A stretch of 9,157 nt of DNA from Syntrophobacteria bacterium (GTDB lineage: Bacteria > Desulfobacterota > DSWW01). The stretch covers positions 1-9,157 of the forward strand of contig JAQYVQ010000364.1 of NCBI GenBank assembly GCA_030145435.1. Reading direction: 5' to 3'. This document shows, in pieces, positions 1-5,217 of the stretch. The notes beneath the pieces are model-generated. The model worked only from the letters and a program-made list of their open reading frames with translations. It did no database searches and was not told the origin of the DNA. Within the stretch, counting starts at the first letter, position 1. Each line of letters opens with the position of its first letter. A program made the position numbers and the translations under genes.

Positions 1-92
1 CCTCAAGCCTCTTGCGGCGATTTGGTCCTCCTCGTCCTTCAGATACAACCCCGACCCAGGGGATTCTTCGATACCAGGAGACAGGGCGCGCG

Positions 93-117
93 ACAGGGCC
101 TGACTGGCCCCTGTTTT
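93..117 (+). terminator. Hairpin followed by a short T run (possible terminator or operator)
   Basis: ACAGGGCC (93-100) can pair with GGCCCCTGT (106-114) across the loop TGACT, with one bulged C, and is followed by TTT. This resembles a weak intrinsic terminator for a gene to the left of the window. The T run is short, and the right arm also contains the -24 half of a sigma-54 promoter candidate. The dyad may therefore be an operator or simply part of that promoter. Confidence 0.3.
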
Positions 118-120
118 GCA
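105..120 (+). promoter_or_regulatory. Sigma-54 (RpoN) promoter candidate for the response regulator gene
   Basis: TGGCCC, five bases, then TTGCA matches the sigma-54 consensus TGGCAC-N5-TTGCA with one mismatch. The diagnostic GG (106-107) and GC (118-119) are separated by exactly ten bases. Transcription would start near 131, about 110 bases before the regulator's ATG at 240. A sigma-54 promoter in front of a sigma-54 activator would suggest autoregulation; that is inference. Confidence 0.5.
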
Positions 121-239
121 GTGGTGCTTCCCGGAGGCGGCCGGAAGAACCCTTCAACCGCACGTGCATGGGTCTTCACGGGCCGCAGCTCTCTCCTGGT
201 TTCCCACAGGTTGCCAAGACCCTCAAGGAGGCCCAGGCA

Positions 240-1661
240 ATGCAGAGTGCCCAGGAATACCCGGAGCTGGAAAAGGCGAAGACCAGGGTCCTCGTCGTCG
301 AAGACGACGCCTCCCTGTGCCGGATTCTGGAGTCGTTCCTGCGACAGGAAGCCTACCAGGTCACATCCTGTAACACGGCGCCCGAAGCGTCGGAGCGCCT
401 GAAGGCAGAGAGCTTTCATCTCGTTCTCCTGGATCTCGCCCTGCCCCCTACGAACAACGTCTCCGAAGGGCTCGCCCTGATGGAGTACTGTCTCCGGTCG
501 GCCAAGCACACGAAAATCGTCATCATCAGCGGGGAAGGCACGGTCGACACGGCCATGGCCTGTATCCGTCAGGGCGCAGAAGACTACCTCGTGAAGCCGA
601 TCGACCTGGCCAAGCTTTCGGTCATCTTCGAACGGGCCCTGCAGAGGCAGAAGCTCGAGCAATGGACGGAAACGATCCAGAGCGAACGGGTCCGGAAGGC
701 CAGGCTGGGAAGGCTTCTGGGACAGAGCTTCCTTATGCAGAGGGTCTATGCAAAGATCCGGCATGCTGCGGAGAGGGACGCCAATGTCCTGATCCTGGGC
801 GAAAGCGGGACCGGCAAGGGGTTGGTGGCGGAAACGATCCACGATCTGAGCAAGAGACGTGACAAGCCCTTCGTGAAGGTGAACTGCACTGCCCTCTCCG
901 AGGGGTTGCTCGAGAGCGAGCTGTTCGGCCACCGTAAGGGGTCTTTCACGGGAGCGATCCAGCATCGAATCGGTAAGTTCGAATTCACGAACGGCGGAAC
1001 GCTCTTCCTCGACGAGATCGGGGAGATACCCCCTCAGGTCCAATCGAAACTCCTGCACGCCGTCGAAGACAAGGAAATCCAGCGGATTGGGGGAAACCAG
1101 GCCATCCAGGTGGACATCCGGATCATCGCAGCGACCAACTCCAACATCAAGGAGCTCATGAACAAGAAGCGGTTTCGTGCGGACCTGTACTACCGCCTGA
1201 ACACGACCATGATCACAGTCCCTCCCCTGCGCACGAGAGACCGGGACATTCAGCTTCTGGCGGACGAGTGCCTGCGAGAGTTCAATCATTACCGATACAA
1301 AGGGTTCTCGTTGCCGGCCTCCGAGAGGCTCATGCAACACGACTGGCCCGGGAACGTGCGAGAACTCCGCTCCGTCATCTACCGGGCCATGGGCGGTGCG
1401 CCCGAGGGCGGTTGGATCGAGCCCCAACACCTTGAAATGGATACCGACCCCGAAGAAGAGGCCCCTCAGTCAGGACTGAGGAGCCTCCAGGAGAGCCTCA
1501 CCCACTACGAGAGGCTCGTCATCCTGACCGCCCTGAGCCGGAATCGGGGCAACGTGAGCAAGACGGCCGAGGAACTCCGCATCACGCGGTCCGGCCTGCA
1601 CAAGAAGATCATACGGCTGCACATCCGCAAAGAAGAATACGCATATGAGGAGAAAGGATAA
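240..1661 (+). CDS. Sigma-54-dependent response regulator (NtrC class, PrsR-like receiver)
   Basis: A 473-residue cytoplasmic two-component transcription activator that would drive RNA polymerase-sigma-54 after phosphorylation. The receiver (about 15-135) has the acidic pocket E21-D22-D23, phospho-acceptor D65, S97 and K119. After the acceptor there is an extra loop, LPPTNNVSEGL (68-78), of the type I recall from PrsR regulators linked to PEP-CTERM/exopolysaccharide systems. The AAA+ domain (about 160-385) carries Walker A GESGTGKG (187-194), the sigma-54 contact loop as GSFTGA (234-239), Walker B LFLDEI (255-260) and arginine-finger segment RFRADLYYRL (311-320). A Fis-type helix-turn-helix occupies about 435-460. 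ATG 240 is chosen because AAGGAGG (225-231) lies eight bases before it and the receiver begins shortly after. No sensor kinase is in the window, so signal and targets are unknown. The last codons and stop lie inside an A/G-rich repeat. Confidence 0.93.
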   Translation: MQSAQEYPELEKAKTRVLVVEDDASLCRILESFLRQEAYQVTSCNTAPEASERLKAESFHLVLLDLALPPTNNVSEGLALMEYCLRSAKHTKIVIISGEGTVDTAMACIRQGAEDYLVKPIDLAKLSVIFERALQRQKLEQWTETIQSERVRKARLGRLLGQSFLMQRVYAKIRHAAERDANVLILGESGTGKGLVAETIHDLSKRRDKPFVKVNCTALSEGLLESELFGHRKGSFTGAIQHRIGKFEFTNGGTLFLDEIGEIPPQVQSKLLHAVEDKEIQRIGGNQAIQVDIRIIAATNSNIKELMNKKRFRADLYYRLNTTMITVPPLRTRDRDIQLLADECLREFNHYRYKGFSLPASERLMQHDWPGNVRELRSVIYRAMGGAPEGGWIEPQHLEMDTDPEEEAPQSGLRSLQESLTHYERLVILTALSRNRGNVSKTAEELRITRSGLHKKIIRLHIRKEEYAYEEKG

Positions 1662-1761
1662 AGGCAAAAGGACAAAGGACGGATCGGTGGCTCAAGGTTA
1701 GGAAGACTGTTCCGGAGCTCCTTCCTTTCTCTGCTTGAGCCCCCCTTGTCCTTTTCACCTT
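1652..1761. repeat. A/G-rich imperfect inverted-repeat element, copy 1
   Basis: The left arm AAGGCAAAAGGACAAAGG (1661-1678) is nearly the reverse complement of CCTTGTCCTTTTCACCTT (1744-1761). Nested inside are a perfect 8-base pair of arms, GGCTCAAG (1689-1696) with CTTGAGCC (1734-1741), and a further GGAAG/CTTCC pair, so the whole could fold as one long hairpin. The words GAAAGGATAAAGG (1652-1664) and AAGGCAAAAGG (1661-1671) recur in reverse complement in the element at 4945-5125. It encodes nothing and looks like a dispersed, MITE- or REP-like repeat that overlaps the end of the regulator gene. Confidence 0.6.
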
Positions 1762-1822
1762 CTGAGGGATCCTGCCCGCGGTGCATCCGCCGGGACACCC
1801 ACACCATCCAATCTGTAGACCC

Positions 1823-1866
1823 TTGGACACAGAGAACCCCCTGCTCCGGCAGGGGTACTTGTCCAA
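1823..1866 (+). promoter_or_regulatory. Nested hairpin with UNCG-type tetraloop
   Basis: The inner stem CCCCTGC (1838-1844) pairs perfectly with GCAGGGG (1849-1855) around loop TCCG, which as RNA is a UNCG tetraloop closed by C-G and so very stable. An outer stem TTGGACA (1823-1829) pairs with TGTCCAA (1860-1866). The right outer arm can alternatively pair downstream: CTTGTC (1858-1863) with GACAAG (1872-1877). It may be a factor-dependent terminator or processing site for the regulator mRNA, or an operator for the next gene. There is no T run, so a simple intrinsic terminator is unlikely. Confidence 0.45.
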
Positions 1867-1887
1867 AGCCTGACAAGGCGGTAAACT
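1859..1887 (+). promoter_or_regulatory. Possible sigma-70 promoter for the prenyl synthase gene
   Basis: A -35-like TTGTCC (1859-1864) and a -10-like TAAACT (1882-1887) are 17 bases apart, each matching four of six consensus positions. Transcription would start near 1894, giving a leader of about 65 bases. The -35 box overlaps the right arm of the upstream hairpin. Matches of this quality occur by chance in such a stretch. Confidence 0.3.
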
Positions 1888-1958
1888 GCGAGATTGAGGC
1901 CTTTCTTCGGCGAAGGCTATAGCAGAAACCACGAGCGAACACCCTGGGCCTGCGCCCC

Positions 1959-2936
1959 ATGAACATACAGGCAGTATTCGATAACGTCCAAGACGACCTG
2001 GAGGCGGTTGAGGGGGTCCTTCACGAGGAAGGAGCCGACTCCCGCATCCCTCTTCTGTCCTCTGTGGGCGAGCACATCCTCGCTGCCGGGGGCAAGCGTT
2101 TCCGCCCCATGCTGACGATCTTGAGCGGTCGTCTCTGCGGAACCCCGGCGAGCAAGAGGATCCCTTTGGCCGCATCCGTGGAGCTGATCCACAACGCCAC
2201 CCTTCTGCATGACGACATCGTCGACGAGGCCACCCTGAGAAGGGGCCGGCCGGCGGCGCACCTCGTCTGGGGGGACGACGCAGGGGTATTGACTGCCAAT
2301 TTTCATTTCTCGCAGGCCTTCTCGATCATCCTGAAGGCCGGCGGCCTCCCTTCGCTCCGCGTCGTGAACAAGACCCTCAACGCAATCGTGGAAGGAGAGT
2401 TGCTCCAGTTCCTGAACGTGGGCGTGAAGGAAATGGAGGAGTCACAGTACCGGGAAATCATCCTGCGCAAGACGGCCCAGCTGATCTCCACGGCCTGCCA
2501 TATCGGTGCGCTGCCCGGGAAGAAGGAAGAACTCGTCGAGCCGATGTCCCGGTTCGGCCTCGAACTCGGCATGGCCTTCCAGATGGCCGACGACCTGCTC
2601 GACTACACGGCCGATGAAAGCATCCTGGGCAAGAAAGTGGGCGCGGACTTCCGTGAGGGGAAATTTACGTTGCCCCTGATCGCCGCCCTCAGCCGCTGCG
2701 GAGATGGGGACCGTAAGGCCCTGCTCGAACTCCTCCACGGACCGCCGGAGGGCAGGGAGCAGTCCTTCGGCCGAGCGAAAAATCTCATCGAGAAGAACGA
2801 CGGGTTTGCCTCGACCTACGAGGCCGCAAGAGACCACATCGACAAGGCCGTCGAGGTGGCTTCAGCCTTTCCGGCGGGAGAGGAACGGCAGTCCCTGATC
2901 GGCCTCGCCCATTTCGTCATCGACCGGGCCCATTAG
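1959..2936 (+). CDS. ispB: Long-chain polyprenyl (octaprenyl-type) diphosphate synthase
   Basis: A 325-residue trans-prenyltransferase that adds isopentenyl diphosphate to an allylic diphosphate, most likely making the long side chain of menaquinone or ubiquinone. GGKRFRP (44-50) binds substrate, the first aspartate-rich motif is DDIVD (85-89) followed by RRG, and the second is DDLLD (211-215) within FQMADDLLDY. GKK (224-226) and the later FREGKFTLPL segment are also typical, and the length fits the family. Between the motifs the usual GD(F/Y) segment reads TANFHFSQAF (about 112-121), so Gly-Asp is replaced by Ala-Asn. The ATG at 1959 is the only ordinary start after the in-frame TAG at 1920-1922, yet no clear Shine-Dalgarno precedes it. 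The gene stands alone and meets the minus-strand release-factor gene tail to tail, 36 bases away. Chain length cannot be read from sequence. Confidence 0.93.
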   Translation: MNIQAVFDNVQDDLEAVEGVLHEEGADSRIPLLSSVGEHILAAGGKRFRPMLTILSGRLCGTPASKRIPLAASVELIHNATLLHDDIVDEATLRRGRPAAHLVWGDDAGVLTANFHFSQAFSIILKAGGLPSLRVVNKTLNAIVEGELLQFLNVGVKEMEESQYREIILRKTAQLISTACHIGALPGKKEELVEPMSRFGLELGMAFQMADDLLDYTADESILGKKVGADFREGKFTLPLIAALSRCGDGDRKALLELLHGPPEGREQSFGRAKNLIEKNDGFASTYEAARDHIDKAVEVASAFPAGEERQSLIGLAHFVIDRAH

Positions 2937-2972
2937 GAGGCTGTCGATAAAGGGCCATCTGCGGCGTTGCAC
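2937..2972. repeat. Possible dispersed-repeat fragment between convergent genes
   Basis: The whole 36-base gap between the two stop codons begins GAGGCTGTCGATAAAGGGCC and continues with CATCTGCGGCGTTGC. I recall very similar strings, often as GGCTGTTGAAAAA with CATCTGCGGCGTTGC, scattered between genes in deltaproteobacteria. There is no second copy in this window, so the call rests on memory. I see no strong terminator stem here for either gene. Confidence 0.3.
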
Positions 2973-3356
2973 TCACCCAGCGTCAGACTCTCCTTTCGAT
3001 ACGGCAAGCTTCTTCCGTACCCTTCGTTTGGCCCTTCCTTTGTTCCGCCGTATCCTCTCGCGGGCCTTTTCCTCTTCTTCCTGTCTCTCGCCTGTTTGGT
3101 GTTCCAGCTTGTCGGCCAGCCTCCTGCGTGCCAGGAACCGGTTCAGGGCCTGGGAGCGACTCTCTTCGCACTTGACCAGGATCCCCGTGGGCTTGTGGGT
3201 GAGCCACACACAGCTGGAGGTCTTGTTGAGCTTCTGGCCCCCCTTGCCGGAGGCACGCACGAACCGTTCCTCGAGATCCCTCTCGAGAATCCCCAGCCGC
3301 TCGAATCTCTCCAGAAGACCCCTCTGCTTGTCGGGATGAACCGGGGTACGGACCAT
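2973..3356 (-). CDS. Release-factor-like ribosome rescue protein with GGQ motif
   Basis: A 127-residue protein consisting of a class I release factor catalytic domain alone. GKGGQKLNKTSS places the peptidyl-tRNA hydrolysis motif GGQ at 39-41, and the flanking THKPTGILVKCEESRSQALN is the usual continuation. There is no codon-recognition domain. The tail (about 90-122) is Glu/Lys/Arg-rich and ends with a strongly basic stretch (RRNKGRAKRRVRKK), as in ArfB/YaeJ and the mitochondrial C12orf65 family, where such a tail enters the empty mRNA channel. It therefore probably releases peptides from stalled ribosomes; that is inference from the family. The ATG at 3356 is chosen because GAGG lies seven bases upstream. 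A GTG at 3395 would add 13 residues but has poorer spacing signals. It follows rarA by 54 bases on the same strand and may be co-transcribed. Confidence 0.85.
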   Translation of the reverse strand: MVRTPVHPDKQRGLLERFERLGILERDLEERFVRASGKGGQKLNKTSSCVWLTHKPTGILVKCEESRSQALNRFLARRRLADKLEHQTGERQEEEEKARERIRRNKGRAKRRVRKKLAVSKGESDAG

Positions 3357-3410
3357 CACGGTTCCTCTGTGGTCATGCAACAGCCTCCAAGCCACTTCTT
3401 CAACGGTCTG

Positions 3411-4781
3411 CTAAGTGCCGCCTCGCCGTTTCTTCGCCTTCCCTCGACGGATCTCTCGCCAACGGGTCAGCCGGTCCCGGATCGTCTTTTCGTACCCCCG
3501 GTCCGTGGGCCGGTAGAAGACCGTTCCGGCAAGCTCGTCCGGAAGGTATTCCGCCGGGACGACCGCGTCCGGATCGTCGTGGGGGTATTCGTAGTCTCGC
3601 CCGTAACCGAGGTTGCGCATTAGCCCGGTGGGGGCGTTTCGCAGGGACAGAGGAACGGGCAGGGAGCCGTGCTCGCGGGCCGCGCGCTGCGCTCCGGACA
3701 GGGCCCGGTAGCTGGCGTTGCTCTTCGGCGCCGTGGCCAGGTAGGTGACCGCCTGCGACAGGTTCAGGGCCGCCTCGGGGAGACCGACGAAATGAGCGGC
3801 CTCTTTCGCGGAGAGGGCCACGGACAGGGCTGTTGGGTCCGCATTGCCGACATCTTCGGAGGCAAAGATCACCATTCGTCTCGCAATGAACAGAGGGTCC
3901 TCACCGCCCGCCAGCATACGGGCCATCCAGTAGAGCGCAGCATCCGGATCGCTTCCGCGCAGGCTCTTGATGAAGGCTGAGATCAGGTTGTAGTGTTCCT
4001 CCCCGGCCTTGTCATAATACAGGGCGCGGCTCTGCAGGGCCTCCCGGACATCTTCAACCCGGAGCGTCCGGTCGGAGGGCCCTCGGTTTTCGAGGAGGGT
4101 CGTTGCAACCTCGAGCGCGTTCAGGCCGCGGCGTGCATCCCCCTGGGAGGCCTTGCAGAGAACCTCCAAGGCGTCCTGGTCGATACTGAGGCCCAACCCG
4201 CCCAGGCCCCTCTCTCGATCTTCCAGGGCCCGTCGGACAATACGGGCCATCTCGGGGGGGCTGAGAGGGTTGAGCACCAGCACTTCTGTCCTCGACAGGA
4301 GCGCCTTGTTGATCTCGAAGGAAGGGTTTTCGGTGGTCGCGCCCATCAACAGGATGCCCCCGTTTTCCACATGGGGGAGGAATGCATCCTGTTGCGCCTT
4401 GTTGAACCGGTGGATTTCGTCGACGAACAGGACCGTCTGTTTTCGGTTTCTGCTCCACTGGTAGCCCGACTCACGAAGAACTTCGCGAATCTCTTTGACT
4501 CCGGAGAGCACGGCCGAGAAGGCAACCCAGTAGCTGCCCGTCCCCTTGGCGAGCACATGGGCGAGAGCCGTCTTCCCGCACCCCGGGGGGCCCCAGAAGA
4601 GCATCGAAAACAGCTTGCCCCGCTCAACAGCCTCCCGCAAAACCTTCCCGGGCCCGAGGAGATGTTCCTGTCCGACCACCTCTTCCAGACACCTCGGCCG
4701 CATTCGTTCCGCAAGGGGCCGTCGTTCCTTCCCCTCCTCCCGCCCCTCAATTTCGAACAGCTCGCCGGTCTCGTCCTTCAT
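3411..4781 (-). CDS. rarA: Replication-associated recombination protein A (RarA/MgsA AAA+ ATPase)
   Basis: A 456-residue AAA+ ATPase of the clamp-loader-like RarA/Mgs1/WRNIP1 family, which works at stalled replication forks. The N-terminus has the typical PLAERMRP (22-29) and VGQEHLLGPGK segments. Walker A is GPPGCGKT (64-71), Walker B is LFVDEIHRF (118-126), sensor 1 lies in GATTENPSF (147-155) and the arginine finger is in LLSR (161-164). The C-terminal half contains the family tetramerisation region, with YNLISAFIKSLRGSDPDAA and IFASEDVGNADP. Length matches known RarA (about 440-460). An acidic extension with ELFE (7-10) precedes the conserved part. The start ATG overlaps the TGA of a 17-codon upstream frame, so translation may be coupled. 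Its own Shine-Dalgarno, GAGGGGTGA, is somewhat distant from the ATG. The ribosome-rescue gene lies downstream on the same strand. Confidence 0.96.
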   Translation of the reverse strand: MKDETGELFEIEGREEGKERRPLAERMRPRCLEEVVGQEHLLGPGKVLREAVERGKLFSMLFWGPPGCGKTALAHVLAKGTGSYWVAFSAVLSGVKEIREVLRESGYQWSRNRKQTVLFVDEIHRFNKAQQDAFLPHVENGGILLMGATTENPSFEINKALLSRTEVLVLNPLSPPEMARIVRRALEDRERGLGGLGLSIDQDALEVLCKASQGDARRGLNALEVATTLLENRGPSDRTLRVEDVREALQSRALYYDKAGEEHYNLISAFIKSLRGSDPDAALYWMARMLAGGEDPLFIARRMVIFASEDVGNADPTALSVALSAKEAAHFVGLPEAALNLSQAVTYLATAPKSNASYRALSGAQRAAREHGSLPVPLSLRNAPTGLMRNLGYGRDYEYPHDDPDAVVPAEYLPDELAGTVFYRPTDRGYEKTIRDRLTRWREIRRGKAKKRRGGT

Positions 4782-4831
4782 CGAAAAAGGTCACCCCTCT
4801 GCGCGGACATTCGCCGGAAAGACATCGTCAT
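4778..4831 (-). CDS. Putative 17-residue leader peptide overlapping the rarA start
   Basis: A short frame reads MTMSFRRMSAQRGDLFR and stops with TGA at 4780-4778, overlapping the rarA ATG (4781-4779) as ATGA, out of frame with rarA. Its first ATG (4831) has AAGGAG (4845-4840) eight bases upstream, a better ribosome binding site than rarA's own, and a second AGGAGG lies further up. This arrangement fits translational coupling or a regulatory leader. It matches no protein family that I know. It could be fortuitous, or the ribosome binding site could mark an alternative N-terminus if a frameshift exists in the sequence. Confidence 0.4.
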   Translation of the reverse strand: MTMSFRRMSAQRGDLFR

Positions 4832-4859
4832 GCGCTTTTCTCCTTTTACCTCCTTTCTG

Positions 4860-4877
4860 CGGAATACACAATTTCCG
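4860..4877. promoter_or_regulatory. Short dyad upstream of the rarA leader (possible operator)
   Basis: CGGAA (4860-4864) and TTCCG (4873-4877) are perfect inverted arms separated by TACACAAT. The dyad lies about 30 bases upstream of the leader ATG on the minus strand, a position suited to a repressor site. It does not match the LexA boxes that I know, so an SOS link for rarA is not supported. Confidence 0.25.
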
Positions 4878-4898
4878 TTGGCCCCCGCTCTATCTTTT

Positions 4899-4927
4899 GC
4901 TCGTCCTCGTCGTCGTCCTCGTCCTCG
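4899..4927. repeat. TCG/TCGTCC microsatellite
   Basis: The plus strand reads CTCGTCCTCGTCGTCGTCCT followed by CGTCCTCGA, an interrupted tandem array of TCG and TCC triplets (GACGAGGAC on the other strand). It lies in non-coding DNA directly beside the A/G-rich inverted-repeat element and is probably a slippage-prone filler sequence. Confidence 0.6.
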
Positions 4928-4944
4928 AATTCAGGCGCGAGCAC

Positions 4945-5125
4945 GAAAAGGGAAAAGGGGTAAAGGGCAAAGGCCAAAGGGATGGTCTTCGTATTGTACA
5001 TGGAAATCGCCGACAGCCACCCATTTTGGGGTCTTCACCGCTTTCCCAGCCCCGGGCACGGGTGGCGGGACTGACCCCTGATCCCCGATCCCTTTATCCT
5101 TTCACCTTTTGCCTTTGCCCTTCGG
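4945..5125. repeat. A/G-rich imperfect inverted-repeat element, copy 2
   Basis: The left arm (4945-4983) is a run of AAAGG-type words ending AAAGGGAT; the right arm (5089-5125) is its approximate reverse complement, beginning ATCCCTTTATCCTTTC. Inside is a perfect 7-base pair of arms, GCCACCC (5016-5022) with GGGTGGC (5060-5066). CCTTTATCCTTTC (5091-5103) and CCTTTTGCCTT (5105-5115) are exact reverse complements of words in the left arm of the element at 1652-1761. The core differs in length and sequence, so only the arms are shared. No coding capacity is visible. Confidence 0.6.
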
Positions 5126-5217
5126 GTCCAATAGACAGCCACAAACGGAGTGTGCTATTAGGGTAAGATTTGGAGGTCTTCCGGGCTGAGCGTCAACCAA
5201 GATACCCGAAGAATGAT

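Larger units (their letters stand above)
1..239. other. Leader region upstream of the response regulator, no convincing gene
   Basis: No recognisable protein is encoded here. The frame of the regulator stays open upstream to a TTG at 12, but the added 76 residues are rich in Pro, Arg and Gly and resemble no receiver-domain extension, so I treat them as untranslated. In another plus-strand frame an open stretch runs from the left edge to a TGA at 101-103; it could be the tail of an upstream gene, but it is too short to judge. The region holds a sigma-54 promoter candidate and an overlapping hairpin, listed separately. Confidence 0.5.
1662..1958. other. Intergenic region between regulator and prenyl synthase
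   Basis: About 300 bases with no gene that I can support. From left to right it holds most of the first A/G-rich inverted repeat, a nested hairpin at 1823-1866, a sigma-70 promoter candidate at 1859-1887 and a small hairpin near 1899-1917 (GCCTT pairing with AAGGC) that would lie in the leader of the prenyl synthase transcript. Reading frames on the minus strand here are arginine- and serine-rich and resemble no known protein. Confidence 0.6.
4832..5217. other. Divergent intergenic region between rarA and nadK
   Basis: Nearly 390 bases with no supported gene beyond the short rarA leader frame. It contains, from left to right, the ribosome binding site of that leader, a dyad CGGAA-N8-TTCCG (4860-4877), a TCG-type microsatellite (4899-4927) and the second A/G-rich inverted-repeat element (4945-5125). 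The remaining 90 bases lead into nadK. Longer open frames crossing this region on the plus strand run into the antisense of rarA and are proline/arginine-rich, so I reject them as genes. Promoters for both directions must lie here, but no box pair is good enough to name. Confidence 0.6.

Noticed and set aside
39..1430. Long open frame on the minus strand opposite the response regulator
   Set aside because: It is the antisense of a clear multi-domain regulator, a normal effect of high GC, and its translation shows no known motif.
2919..2948. ATCGAC/GTCGAT stem as terminator of the prenyl synthase gene
   Set aside because: Six pairs with an 18-base loop, half of it in coding sequence, without a T run.
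3357..3395. GTG at 3395 as the start of the release-factor-like protein
   Set aside because: ATG 3356 has a better-placed GAGG ribosome binding site and leaves the GGQ domain complete.
4983..4998. Second sigma-54-like site TGGTCT-N5-TTGTA
   Set aside because: The near-invariant GC at -12 is GT here, and it lies inside the core of a repeat element.
3993..5081. 362-codon plus-strand frame spanning the start of rarA and the intergenic repeats
   Set aside because: It is antisense to rarA, then runs through low-complexity repeats, giving Pro/Arg-rich sequence without recognisable domains.
5170..5217. TTG at 5170 as the start of NAD kinase
   Set aside because: The extra 16 residues match nothing in the family, and the conserved N-terminus begins at ATG 5218.
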